64,000 nt of DNA from Amycolatopsis vastitatis (GTDB taxonomy: Bacteria; Actinomycetota; Actinomycetes; Mycobacteriales; Pseudonocardiaceae). Where the stretch lies: the NCBI RefSeq assembly GCF_002234595.1, contig NZ_NMUL01000040.1, positions 62,001 to 126,000 of the forward strand, read 5' to 3'. Shown here piece after piece: positions 1-8,185 of this stretch (the first letter of the stretch is position 1; the number at the start of each line of letters is the position of its first letter). Made by a program: the position numbers and the translations under genes. Below the pieces are notes generated by a model. The model saw only the letters and a program-made list of their open reading frames with translations, was not told the DNA's origin and searched no databases.

Positions 1-1
1 G

Positions 2-24
2 TCACCCCGACCGGACGGGGGTGA
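2..24. promoter_or_regulatory. Inverted repeat upstream of bldD
   Basis: TCACCCC at 2-8 faces GGGGTGA at 18-24 just upstream of bldD. It could be an operator or the tail of an upstream terminator. The window starts too close to tell. Confidence 0.3.
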
Positions 25-42
25 AGAACGGAGAACGACCAG

Positions 43-531
43 ATGGGCGATTACGCCAAGGCGCTCGGGGCCAAGCTCCGCGGGATCCGCCAGCAGCAGG
101 GCCTGTCCCTGCACGGGGTCGAGCAGAAGTCCGGTGGGCGCTGGAAGGCCGTCGTCGTCGGCTCGTACGAGCGTGGCGACCGTGCCGTCACCGTGCAGAA
201 GCTGGCCGAGCTGGCCGACTTCTACGGTGTGCCGGTGGTCGAGCTGCTGCCCGAGGGCCGGGTCCCCTCCGGTGCCGAGCCCGCCACCAAGATCGTGATC
301 AACCTGGAGCGCCTGCAGCAGCTGCCGGCCGAAAAGGTGGGCCCGCTGGCCCGCTACGCCGCAACCATCCAGAGCCAGCGCGGCGACTACAACGGCAAGG
401 TGCTCTCGATCCGCACCGAGGACCTGCGGTCGCTGGCGATCATCTACGACATGACCCCGGGCGAGCTGACCGAGCAGCTCATCGACTGGGGCGTCCTGCC
501 GCCGGAGGCGCGTCCTTCCAAGGAGGACTGA
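43..531 (+). CDS. bldD: BldD-type developmental master regulator
   Basis: This 162-residue protein has an N-terminal XRE-like helix-turn-helix (about residues 8-70) and a C-terminal domain carrying R113-G-D115 and R124-x-x-D127. That matches the RxD-X8-RxxD signature with which Streptomyces BldD binds a tetramer of cyclic di-GMP, so the protein very probably represses development genes when c-di-GMP is high. A GGAG lies a few bases before the ATG at 43. The neighbour on the opposite strand is nusB, the same arrangement as bldD-nusB in Streptomyces coelicolor. Length and sequence look complete. Confidence 0.95.
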   Translation: MGDYAKALGAKLRGIRQQQGLSLHGVEQKSGGRWKAVVVGSYERGDRAVTVQKLAELADFYGVPVVELLPEGRVPSGAEPATKIVINLERLQQLPAEKVGPLARYAATIQSQRGDYNGKVLSIRTEDLRSLAIIYDMTPGELTEQLIDWGVLPPEARPSKED

Positions 532-554
532 TTCCGGGTGTTGCTGTACCGACG

Positions 555-593
555 CAGTGAGCGTTCCCGGTGGGGCACCGGAGACGCTCACTG
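555..593. terminator. Bidirectional terminator between bldD and nusB
   Basis: CAGTGAGCGT (555-564) pairs with ACGCTCACTG (584-593), with an inner CCGGTG/CACCGG stem. It sits between the convergent bldD and nusB ends. A second hairpin, GGGCTCG/CGAGCCC, follows at 603-624. Confidence 0.75.
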
Positions 594-652
594 AATCGTC
601 GGGGGCTCGTTCGGGGGCGAGCCCTGCCCCGCGGTCACCCGACCGGGGGGCT

Positions 653-1108
653 TTACAGAACGGCGCGGAGGCGGTCGGCGATCGTGCCGATCCGGCCCAG
701 GACGCCGTTGACGAACCGCGGCGAGTCGTCCGTGGACAGTTCCTTCGCCAGGCCGACGGCCTCGTCGATCGCGACCGGGTCCGGCACGTCCTCGGCCCAG
801 AGCAGCTCGTAGACCCCGACCCGCAGCACCGCGAGGTCGACCTTCGGCATCCGCTCCAGGGTCCAGCCCTGCGCGTGCTCGGCCAGCAGCTCGTCGATCT
901 GGGTCTTCCGGCCGGTCACGCCCTCGACCAGGCTGATCGTGTAGTCCGCGATCGGGTCGACCTCGGTCGCGCCGACCCGGTCGGCCAGCAGCGTCACCGC
1001 GTCGGTGTCGCGCTGGACGGCCTCGTACAGCATCTCCACCGCGCGGCGGCGCGCCTGACGGCGGCTGATCGCGCCGCCGCGGTTCGGGTGGGGTTTCGAC
1101 GTCGGCAT
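653..1108 (-). CDS. nusB: Transcription antitermination factor NusB
   Basis: This 151-residue all-helical RNA-binding protein works with NusE (S10) at boxA during rRNA antitermination. The NusB hallmarks are visible: an N-terminal SRRQARRRAVEMLYE helix, the central VDLAVLRVGVYELLW segment and a C-terminal FVNGVLGRI motif. I placed the start at the ATG at 1108 because it overlaps the stop of efp by one base (TGATG), so it is translationally coupled. The gene order efp-nusB is conserved across Actinobacteria. Confidence 0.97.
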   Translation of the reverse strand: MPTSKPHPNRGGAISRRQARRRAVEMLYEAVQRDTDAVTLLADRVGATEVDPIADYTISLVEGVTGRKTQIDELLAEHAQGWTLERMPKVDLAVLRVGVYELLWAEDVPDPVAIDEAVGLAKELSTDDSPRFVNGVLGRIGTIADRLRAVL

Positions 1109-1671
1109 CAGCTGGAGACGCGGCCCAGGTAACGGCCGTCGCGGGTGTCGACCTTGATCTTCTCGCCGGTGGACAGGAACAGCGGGACCTGGATCTCCGC
1201 GCCGGTCTCCAGCGTCGCCGGCTTGGTGCCGCCGGTGGAGCGGTCGCCCTGCAGGCCGGGGTCGGTGTGCTGGATGACGATCTCGACCGACGTCGGGAGC
1301 TCGACGTACAGCGGCTCGTTCTCGTGCACCGCGACCTGGACCTCGGTGTTCTCGAGCATGTAGTTGGCGTTGTCGCCGACGACCTCGGCCGGGACCGTGA
1401 TCTGGTCGTAGGTGTCGCCGTCCATGAAGACGAAGTCGGCGCCGTCCTTGTACAGGTAGGTCATGTTCCGGCGGTCCACCGTGGCCGTCTCGACCTTCGT
1501 GCCCGCGTTGAACGTCTTGTCGACCACCTTGCCGGTGAGCACGTGCTTGAGCGTCGTGCGCACGAAGGCACCGCCCTTGCCCGGCTTGACGTGCTGGAAC
1601 GCGGTGACGGTCCACAGCTGGCCCTCGAGGTTGAGGACGAGCCCGTTCTTCAGGTCGTTGGTGGTGGCCAC
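1108..1671 (-). CDS. efp: Translation elongation factor P
   Basis: EF-P has 187 residues in the usual three beta-barrel domains and relieves ribosomes stalled at polyproline. The domain I loop KPGKGGAF holds the lysine that contacts the peptidyl-transferase centre. The C-terminal IKVDTRDGRYLGRV is the classical EF-P signature. Translation starts at GTG 1671 (VATTNDLKNG). pepQ lies 44 bases upstream and nusB overlaps the stop, so the three genes probably form one operon. Confidence 0.97.
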   Translation of the reverse strand: MATTNDLKNGLVLNLEGQLWTVTAFQHVKPGKGGAFVRTTLKHVLTGKVVDKTFNAGTKVETATVDRRNMTYLYKDGADFVFMDGDTYDQITVPAEVVGDNANYMLENTEVQVAVHENEPLYVELPTSVEIVIQHTDPGLQGDRSTGGTKPATLETGAEIQVPLFLSTGEKIKVDTRDGRYLGRVSS

Positions 1672-1715
1672 GAGCTTGCAGTCTCCTGTGTCGATCTTCG
1701 GGTTCGCGGCCGCTG

Positions 1716-2804
1716 TCAGACGACCACGAGGTTCTTGGTGCTCAGGGTGAGGAGTTCGGGCTCCCCAGCCCGCACGACGAGCGTGTCCTCGATGCGCACG
1801 CCACCGCGCCCCGCGAGGTAGACGCCGGGCTCGACGGTGACCGCCATACCGGCGGACAGTGTACCGACGCCCGTGGCGGCGAAGCTGGGCGCCTCGTGAA
1901 TCTGCAGGCCGACGCCGTGCCCGAGGCCGTGCGCGAAGTGCTCGCCGTGCCCGGCGTCCGCGATCACGGTCCGCGCCGCGGCGTCCACATCGGACACTTC
2001 GGCGCCCGGCAGGACGGCGTCGACCCCCGCCGCCTGCGCGGCGTGCACGAGGTCGTACACCTCGCGCTGCCAGTCCGCGGGCTCGCCGAGGACGAAGGTG
2101 CGCGTCATGTCGGAGTGGTAGCCGTCGACGGTCGCGCCGAAGTCCATCTTCACGAAGTCGCCGCGCTTCAGCTCGGCGTGCGTGGGCCGGTGGTGCGGGA
2201 TGGCCGAGTGCGCGCCGGCGGCGATGATGGAGGCGAAGCTGGGCTCGCTCGAGCCGTGCTCCAGCATGCGGTTCTCCAGGTCACGGGCGATTTCCAGCTC
2301 GGTCCGCCCGGGCCGCAGCCCGCCGGCGGCGACGAGGTCGTCGAGCGCCCGGTCCGCGGCGGCGCACGCCTGGCGCAGCGCCTCGATCTCCGCTTCGTCC
2401 TTCACCTCGCGCAGCCGTTCGACCAGCCCCGGGGTCCGCTTCAGCGGAACTTCCTTGGCGAGGGCTTCGTAGTCCTCCACGCTCATGTGGTGGCTCTCGA
2501 AGCCGACGCGTCCGTAGGTCTTCGGGTCCTTCGCGGCCATCGCGACCAGGGCGGCGGCGCTGGCCCGGTCGACGACCTTGTCCAGATCGGGCACCTCCGC
2601 GGCCGACTGGGTGGTGTAGCGGCCGTCGGTGCAGAAGAGCGTTTTCCCCTCGCCGCCGGCGTGCAGCAGCACGGCGGCGTTCGAGCCGGTGAACCCGGTC
2701 AGGTAGCGGATGTTCAGCAGATCGGTGAGCAGGAGCGCGTCCACACCGGCTTCGGTCAGAAGCCCGCGCAGCGCGGCACGACGTCGTCCATGGGTTTCGG
2801 GCAC
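1716..2804 (-). CDS. pepQ: M24 family Xaa-Pro aminopeptidase/dipeptidase
   Basis: A 362-residue creatinase-fold metallopeptidase that removes N-terminal residues before proline. The N-terminal creatinase domain covers roughly residues 1-125. The M24 catalytic domain follows, with metal ligands visible in MDFGATVDGYHSDMTRTF (two Asp), GLGHGVGLQIHE (His) and two later Glu (VEPGVYL, VRIEDT). I chose the GTG at 2804 (VPETHGRRRA) because the open frame upstream of it is Arg/Ser-rich and non-conserved, and it would leave no room for the divergent promoter. It is equivalent to Rv2535c in position. Confidence 0.92.
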   Translation of the reverse strand: MPETHGRRRAALRGLLTEAGVDALLLTDLLNIRYLTGFTGSNAAVLLHAGGEGKTLFCTDGRYTTQSAAEVPDLDKVVDRASAAALVAMAAKDPKTYGRVGFESHHMSVEDYEALAKEVPLKRTPGLVERLREVKDEAEIEALRQACAAADRALDDLVAAGGLRPGRTELEIARDLENRMLEHGSSEPSFASIIAAGAHSAIPHHRPTHAELKRGDFVKMDFGATVDGYHSDMTRTFVLGEPADWQREVYDLVHAAQAAGVDAVLPGAEVSDVDAAARTVIADAGHGEHFAHGLGHGVGLQIHEAPSFAATGVGTLSAGMAVTVEPGVYLAGRGGVRIEDTLVVRAGEPELLTLSTKNLVVV

Positions 2805-2895
2805 GGGTTCCACCCTAGTGCGGGCCGGGCCGGACGTTCGTCGCGTTCCCTCGCCGGGTAAGCGACTCGCCAGTAGGCCGCCTACACTCCGCAGG

Positions 2896-3417
2896 ATGAG
2901 CGCCTGGGTGATTCGCGGGCTCGGGATGGCGGTGCTGCACGGCGCGGCCATCACCCTCCTCGCCAAGTACGCCGTCTACCACCCGACCGAGCAGACCCCG
3001 GTGGTGGCACTGGCGCTCGCGGTGCTCGTCGGGGCAGCGGCGCTCTGGAGCGCCGTCGACGCCTGGCGCGGCCTGCCCGACCGCGGCCGGGTGTGGTTCA
3101 TCTCGGCGCTGATCGCCGGCCCGGTGGCCGGAATCCTGTACGTCGTCGGCCGCGCGGTCTTCGTCGACCAGACGGGAGTGTCCGAGCTCGGCGGCGCGCT
3201 CACCGGCGGAGCGGCGTTCTCGGCCCTGCTGGTGCTGATCCCGGCCGGGCTCGGGCTGTTCGTCGGCGGGCGGATCGGGCGATCCCGGCCGGCGGACGAG
3301 GAATCGCCGCTCGACGGTCCCGCCGACCCGCCACGGCCGCGCCCCCAGCCCCGACCGCGGCCTCGCCCGCGCCCGGCACGCCGCGGTCAGCCGGCGGGCG
3401 AAGAACCCCGCGGGTAG
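2896..3417 (+). CDS. Four-helix membrane protein (B-4DMT transporter family)
   Basis: This 173-residue integral membrane protein has four predicted helices at about residues 5-26, 36-57, 67-90 and 103-127, then a basic Pro/Arg-rich cytoplasmic tail (PRPRPQPRPRPRPRP). It is divergent from pepQ, as Rv2536 is in M. tuberculosis, and that family has been labelled B-4DMT. The substrate is unknown. The ATG at 2896 follows a GCAGG spacer and removes an implausible upstream extension. Confidence 0.8.
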   Translation: MSAWVIRGLGMAVLHGAAITLLAKYAVYHPTEQTPVVALALAVLVGAAALWSAVDAWRGLPDRGRVWFISALIAGPVAGILYVVGRAVFVDQTGVSELGGALTGGAAFSALLVLIPAGLGLFVGGRIGRSRPADEESPLDGPADPPRPRPQPRPRPRPRPARRGQPAGEEPRG

Positions 3418-3546
3418 CTTGCCTCGGCTGCGCGGCCTCGCACTCCCGTCGGCCGGGCGCCCGGCGAACCGGCCCCGCTACGGAAACCCGCCGATGACCA
3501 CCCCACGCCTGCCGCTCGGCACGGCGAGCGACTCGACACGCCGGGC

Positions 3547-5064
3547 TCACCCCAGCGAGGCACCCCGCGGGTAAGCGTTCCACTGCGCGGCCGTCACCGG
3601 GTGCGCCGCCGAGCCGTTGGCCGCCACGATTCCGGCGTCCGGTACCCGCCACAGCCGCCGGTCGTCGAGGAGCAGCCCGAACCCGCCCGGCGCCTGGACG
3701 GCCTCCGCACCCGGCCGGAGCCGCGCCGCCACCGGGAGCACCGCCACCGCGGGCGGCGCCTTCTCCAGCAGCTCGCCGGCCAGCATCGCCGCGACCGAGC
3801 GCCGGTCGATCCGCACCCGCCGCCCGGCCCGGACCAGGTCCATCGTCCGTTCCGGCGACGGCATCGTCACGCCGTCGAACGTCGCGGCGACCCGGCCGGG
3901 GTTCCCGCAGGCCCGGCTGCCCAGCAGGTCCAGCCCGAAGTGCCGCAGATCGGTCGGCGCGCCGGCCCCGCCGAGCGTGGTCGCGCGCACGACGTCGAAC
4001 GGCACCCGGTCGCACGGGTCGGCCGACGACAGCGGCGCGTGCCCGTCGGCCCGGCGCACCAGCCCCGGCCCTTCCTTCCACGGCCCCGGGATCAGCACCG
4101 GCTGGAACGGGTGCTCGGTGAAGTCCGCCGTCCAGAACGTGAGTGTCGTCCCGCCGTCGGTCTCGTGCGCGACGACGAACGCGGCGAGCGCCCCGACCCA
4201 CATCAGGTCCGCGCTGAAGCCGTCGACGACCGACCGGGCGCGCGGCGCCGACGTCGACGCCACCGGCACGAACCCCCCGACGTCCAGCGCCTGCGCCCCG
4301 GACCCGAACGCCGGGTCGCGCGAGCGGAGCAGGAACTGCCCCGCGCCGTTCCAGCCCGCGGCGCGGCCGGTGGTGTCGGTGAACATCAGGTAGAACCAGC
4401 CGTCGAGGTAGACCACGGACGGCTGGCCCGCGCCGTAGACGTTCGCGCGGTGCACGTCGTGCGACGGCCCCAGGATCGGCCGGCCGCCGGCCGCGCGGGT
4501 CCAGTGCACCCCGTCGGGGCTGGTCGCGAGCCCGATGGCGTTGCCGAGCGCGTGGTCGCCCGCCGCGCCGGTGTAGTACAGGTAGTACGTCGAGCCGACC
4601 CGCAGCACGGACGGGTCGCAGGTGTGCATGCCGTCGAACTGCCCCGGCGCGCCGGAGAACACGGCCGCCGGGATCCCGCCGCCCGGCCCGGTGAAGGGCC
4701 CGTCGATCGACTGCGCCCGGGCGTAGAGGATGTCGTCGCCGGCCGGCCCGGCGCCGCCGTACTGGCTGCACCACCACATCCGGGTCTGCCCGTGGTCGAG
4801 CATCACCGACGGCCCGTAGTTGTAGACGGCGTCCGCCCCGCCGGCGGCGATCACGCCACCACTCTGCCGGGGGTCACCCGAAGCGAGCTTGACGTCGGTG
4901 GGCCGCGGTGGCTCGGCGGTCTTCCCGCCCGCGATGGCGGGCTGGTCCCCCGCCGCCTGCGGCTGGGCGTAACCCTGGGTGCAGCCCGCGACCAGAAGGC
5001 CCGCCAGGACGCTGGCGAACAAGGCACGAGCGGGTCGCCGACCCCCATGACGAAACGGGCGCAC
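3547..5064 (-). CDS. Secreted lipoprotein, glycosidase-like beta-propeller
   Basis: A 505-residue predicted lipoprotein. A signal peptide with lipobox LLVAGC puts the mature Cys near residue 25, and the GTG at 5064 gives a compact signal sequence. The mature part has repeated blade-like segments (CDPSVLRVGSTYYLYYTG, QPSVVYLDGWFYLMFTD, GFSADLMWVG) resembling GH43-type five-bladed propellers. I did not identify a complete catalytic Asp/Asp/Glu set, so carbohydrate binding or hydrolysis is inference. It stands alone and faces the aro operon. Confidence 0.72.
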   Translation of the reverse strand: MRPFRHGGRRPARALFASVLAGLLVAGCTQGYAQPQAAGDQPAIAGGKTAEPPRPTDVKLASGDPRQSGGVIAAGGADAVYNYGPSVMLDHGQTRMWWCSQYGGAGPAGDDILYARAQSIDGPFTGPGGGIPAAVFSGAPGQFDGMHTCDPSVLRVGSTYYLYYTGAAGDHALGNAIGLATSPDGVHWTRAAGGRPILGPSHDVHRANVYGAGQPSVVYLDGWFYLMFTDTTGRAAGWNGAGQFLLRSRDPAFGSGAQALDVGGFVPVASTSAPRARSVVDGFSADLMWVGALAAFVVAHETDGGTTLTFWTADFTEHPFQPVLIPGPWKEGPGLVRRADGHAPLSSADPCDRVPFDVVRATTLGGAGAPTDLRHFGLDLLGSRACGNPGRVAATFDGVTMPSPERTMDLVRAGRRVRIDRRSVAAMLAGELLEKAPPAVAVLPVAARLRPGAEAVQAPGGFGLLLDDRRLWRVPDAGIVAANGSAAHPVTAAQWNAYPRGASLG

Positions 5065-5152
5065 GACATCGCAGTGTAGCGATCGGCCCCCTGCCCGGGT
5101 GGCGGCGCTCCCGGTCGACGGTCGCCCGATCGTGCACCCCCGCGCTGTCGCC

Positions 5153-5205
5153 GTGAATGACTCATTCCTGTCGTCGGACGAGGTGAGTGAGTCAGACTCA
5201 TTCAC
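5153..5205. repeat. Nested palindromes upstream of the lipoprotein gene
   Basis: GTGAATGA (5153-5160) is the reverse complement of TCATTCAC (5198-5205). Inside lie AATGACTCATT and TGAGTCAGACTCA (5188-5200). The block separates the end of the GNAT/VOC gene from the lipoprotein promoter and looks like an interspersed palindromic element or a multi-site operator. Confidence 0.5.
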
Positions 5206-5206
5206 T

Positions 5207-6121
5207 TCATTTCCCTGTCGCGGGTCCTTCCGACGCGACCAGCTCGACCTCGAAGCCCGCGTCGTTCTCGAGGTAGGCCGCGTAGTGGGCGGGACCGCCC
5301 GCGTGGGGGTACCGGTCGGCGAACAGCGGCCGCCAGCCGTGCTCCGCCGCCCGGGCGGCCAGGTCGTCGACCTGCGCGCGGGTCGCCACGTGCAACGCCA
5401 GGTGGTTCAGGCCCGGGCGCATGCGGTCGTGCTCCGGCGCGCTCAGCGCGGGCGAAGCTTCGACGACGACGTACGTCCCGCCGAGCCGCCAGCTGACACC
5501 GGCGGCCCAGCGCTGGAACTCGCTCCAGCCGAGTTCGCCGAGCAGCCAGCCCCAGCACCGCTCGGCTTCGGCGAGGTCCGGCACCCACAGCTCGACGTGG
5601 TGCGGCCGCCCGTGGACGGCGGGCAGCGCGACCAGCACCCGGTGCAGGTCGCCGTAGTGGATCCCGCTGCCGACGTCGAGGAAACCCAAGCGCGTGGCCA
5701 CCTTCCGGCTCGCGGCGTTGTTCTCGTGCACCAGCGCCCAGACGGCGGGCAGGCCGAGCGCGTGGAACCCGTGGTCCAGCACCGCCCGTGCGGCCTCCGT
5801 GGCCAGGCCCTGCCCGGCGTGCGCGGAGGCGACGTAGTAGCCCAGCTCGGGCACCTCGCCCGGCAGTTCCCACGACGGCCGCAGGTGCGCGACGCCGATG
5901 ACCTCGCCGTCGCGCTCGATCACCCAGTGGCCCTGGCCGGCCGGGCCGCGGTAGGAGAGGCGCCGGTCGACCATCGCGCTCGCCGCCGCCGGGTCGGAAA
6001 AGTCCGCCGCGAAGAAGCGGCTCATCTCCGGGTCGGAGAAGACCTTCACGACGGCTTCGCGGTCGGCCTCGACCAGCTGCCGCAGCGCCAGCCGCGCCGT
6101 GGTCAGCGTCGGTGCGGTCAC
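5207..6121 (-). CDS. GNAT acetyltransferase fused to a VOC/glyoxalase domain
   Basis: A 304-residue fusion. Residues 5-165 form a RimJ/RimL-like GNAT domain (LTTARLALR start, acetyl-CoA loop AHAGQGLATEA at 100-110, NNAASRKVATRLGF at 134-147). Residues 172-297 form a vicinal-oxygen-chelate domain with likely metal ligands in HHVEL, NHLALH and FEVEL. The GTG start at 6121 overlaps the aroQ stop by four bases (GTGA), so the gene is the last member of the aro operon. The substrate is unknown. The fusion may acetylate and bind or modify the same small molecule. Confidence 0.85.
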   Translation of the reverse strand: MTAPTLTTARLALRQLVEADREAVVKVFSDPEMSRFFAADFSDPAAASAMVDRRLSYRGPAGQGHWVIERDGEVIGVAHLRPSWELPGEVPELGYYVASAHAGQGLATEAARAVLDHGFHALGLPAVWALVHENNAASRKVATRLGFLDVGSGIHYGDLHRVLVALPAVHGRPHHVELWVPDLAEAERCWGWLLGELGWSEFQRWAAGVSWRLGGTYVVVEASPALSAPEHDRMRPGLNHLALHVATRAQVDDLAARAAEHGWRPLFADRYPHAGGPAHYAAYLENDAGFEVELVASEGPATGK

Positions 6122-6549
6122 CCCGGGTGCGCGGCGAGCCAGCGCAGGGCGAGCGGGTAGCCGTCGACGCCGAGACCGGCGATCACCGCCGTCGCGATGT
6201 CCGAAAGCACGCTGTGGTGCCGGAACTCCTCTCGCTTGTGCACGTTCGAGATGTGCAGCTCGATCAGCGGCGCGGACAGTTGCGCCGCGGCGTCGCGCAC
6301 CGCGATCGAGTAGTGCGTCCACGCGCCGGCGTTGAGGACGACCGGGTGACCACCATCGGCGGCTTCGTGCAGCCAGCCGACCATTTCGCCTTCGTGGTCG
6401 GTCTGCCGGACCTCGACCTCGATCCCCAGCTCGTCGCCGGTCTTGACGCACAGCGCCGCGAGATCGTCGTGGGTGGTCGAGCCGTAGACCGACGGTTCGC
6501 GCTTGCCGAGCCGCCCGAGGTTGGGGCCGTTGAACACGAACGCCTTCAC
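6118..6549 (-). CDS. aroQ: Type II 3-dehydroquinate dehydratase
   Basis: This 143-residue dodecameric enzyme dehydrates 3-dehydroquinate to 3-dehydroshikimate in the shikimate pathway. The FNGPNLGRLGKREPSVYG segment carries the catalytic Arg and Tyr22, LNAGAWTHYS the substrate loop, and IELHISNVHKREEFR the catalytic His and binding residues. The GTG at 6549 overlaps the aroB stop (GTGA). Length is typical. Confidence 0.95.
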   Translation of the reverse strand: MKAFVFNGPNLGRLGKREPSVYGSTTHDDLAALCVKTGDELGIEVEVRQTDHEGEMVGWLHEAADGGHPVVLNAGAWTHYSIAVRDAAAQLSAPLIELHISNVHKREEFRHHSVLSDIATAVIAGLGVDGYPLALRWLAAHPG

Positions 6550-7667
6550 AGCAGCACGCTCCCGCCGCCGGACGGGGCGTCCGCGGCGATCGAGGAGTAC
6601 GCGGCGGCGAGCAGCGACGGGTCCGGGCCCTCGAGCCGGCCCGGCTTGCCGAGACCGTCGAGGACGACGAACCGCAGCACCCCGGACCGGGTCTTCTTGT
6701 CGCCCTTCATGGTTTCCAGCAGCTGGGGCAGCGCGTCGGCGTCGTAGGTCGTCGGCAGGCCGAGCAGCTTCAGCACGGCGGCGTGCCGCTCGGCCGTGGC
6801 GTCGTCGAGCCGCCCGGCCAGCCGCGCCAGCTCGGCGGCGAACACCAGCCCGACGCTCACGGCGGCGCCGTGCCGCCACCGGTACCGCTCGCGCCGCTCG
6901 ATCGCGTGGCCGAGGGTGTGGCCGTAGTTGAGGATCTCCCGCAGGTCGGACTCGCGCAGGTCGGCGGCCACGACAGCGGCCTTCACCTGGATCGACCGCC
7001 GGACCAGCTCGGCCAGCACGTCACCGGTCGCGTCGACCGCCGCGGCGGGGTCGGCCTCGATCAGCTCGAGGATCCGCGGATCGGCGATGAAGCCCGTCTT
7101 GACGACCTCGGCCATCCCGGCGACGAGCTCGTTCGCCGGCAGCGTCTCCAGCGTCGCGAGGTCGGCGAACACCGCGCTCGGCTCGTGGAACACGCCGACG
7201 AGGTTCTTGCCCGCGTCGGTGTTGATGCCGGTCTTGCCGCCGACCGCGGCGTCGACCATGCCGAGCAGCGTGGTCGGCACGTTGACCAGCCGGACCCCGC
7301 GCATCCAGGTGCCGGCGACGAAGCCGGCGAGGTCGGTGACGGCACCGCCGCCGAGGCCGACCACGACACCGCGGCGGTCGAGCCCGATCCGGCCGAGCAC
7401 CTCCCAGCAGAAGCTCGCGACGGTCAGCGCCTTGCCGTCCTCGGCGTCCGGGATCTCGACGCGGTGGGCGTCGAGCCCGGCCGCGTTCAGCTCGTCGCGG
7501 ATGGCCTCGGCCGTGGTGGTCAGCGTGGGCGGGTGGATCAGCGCGATCTTCGAGGCGTCGGCCAGCTGCGCGGTGAGGTCGCCGAGCAGGCCGCGGCCGA
7601 TCACGACGTCGTAGGGATGGGCGGTGTCGACGGGGATGCGCACCGGATCGGACACGGGCGGGTTCAC
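6546..7667 (-). CDS. aroB: 3-dehydroquinate synthase
   Basis: A 373-residue NAD- and metal-dependent enzyme that converts DAHP to 3-dehydroquinate. Visible signatures are GGGAVTDLAGFVAGTWMRG, the PTTLLGMVDAAVGGKTGIN substrate loop, and NYGHTLGHAIE with metal-binding His. The GTG at 7667 overlaps the aroK stop by four bases. A second in-frame GTG four codons later is possible. Confidence 0.96.
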   Translation of the reverse strand: MNPPVSDPVRIPVDTAHPYDVVIGRGLLGDLTAQLADASKIALIHPPTLTTTAEAIRDELNAAGLDAHRVEIPDAEDGKALTVASFCWEVLGRIGLDRRGVVVGLGGGAVTDLAGFVAGTWMRGVRLVNVPTTLLGMVDAAVGGKTGINTDAGKNLVGVFHEPSAVFADLATLETLPANELVAGMAEVVKTGFIADPRILELIEADPAAAVDATGDVLAELVRRSIQVKAAVVAADLRESDLREILNYGHTLGHAIERRERYRWRHGAAVSVGLVFAAELARLAGRLDDATAERHAAVLKLLGLPTTYDADALPQLLETMKGDKKTRSGVLRFVVLDGLGKPGRLEGPDPSLLAAAYSSIAADAPSGGGSVLL

Positions 7668-8185
7668 TCCTTGGCTTCGGCGGGGGCGAGCCGCGCGGCG
7701 AGGTCCGCGACGAGCTCGGCGGGTGTCCGGTCGTCGGTGACGACCTCGACGGTGGCGACCTCGCGGTAGACGGGCAACCGCTCGTCGAGCAGTTTCTTGA
7801 AGGTGGCGCGGGGGTTCACCCCGGCCAGCAGTGGCCGCGCGCTCGAAAGGCCGGTGCGCTGCACGCCGGCCGCCAGGCCGACGTTGAGGAACACGACGGT
7901 GTGCTCGGCCAGCCGGGCACGCGTGCCCGGCGTCAGCGGCGCGCCGCCGCCGAGGGAGAGCACGCCTTCGTGCTCCGCCAGCGCCGTCGCGACCGCTTCT
8001 TCTTCCAGCGCGCGGAAGGCGGGTTCGCCGTCCTCCGCGAAGATGTCGGAGATGCTGCGCCCGGTACGCGCGACGATGTCGTCGTCGCAGTCCCGGAAGG
8101 CGACGCCGAGCGCCGCCGCCAGCAGCGGCCCGACCGTGCTCTTGCCCGAGCCCGGCGGGCCGATGATCACCGCGCGAGGACTCAC
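7664..8185 (-). CDS. aroK: Shikimate kinase
   Basis: A P-loop kinase of 173 residues that phosphorylates shikimate at the 3-OH. The Walker A is GPPGSGKST (residues 9-17), CDDDIVARTGRSI carries the shikimate-binding Asp, and SLGGGAPL is the conserved GGG loop. The GTG at 8185 overlaps the aroC stop (GTGA), which I prefer over the immediately preceding GTG at 8188. Confidence 0.95.
   Translation of the reverse strand: MSPRAVIIGPPGSGKSTVGPLLAAALGVAFRDCDDDIVARTGRSISDIFAEDGEPAFRALEEEAVATALAEHEGVLSLGGGAPLTPGTRARLAEHTVVFLNVGLAAGVQRTGLSSARPLLAGVNPRATFKKLLDERLPVYREVATVEVVTDDRTPAELVADLAARLAPAEAKE

Noticed and set aside
1267..1821. Long plus-strand frames opposite efp
   Set aside because: They are shadows of the conserved efp gene on the other strand.
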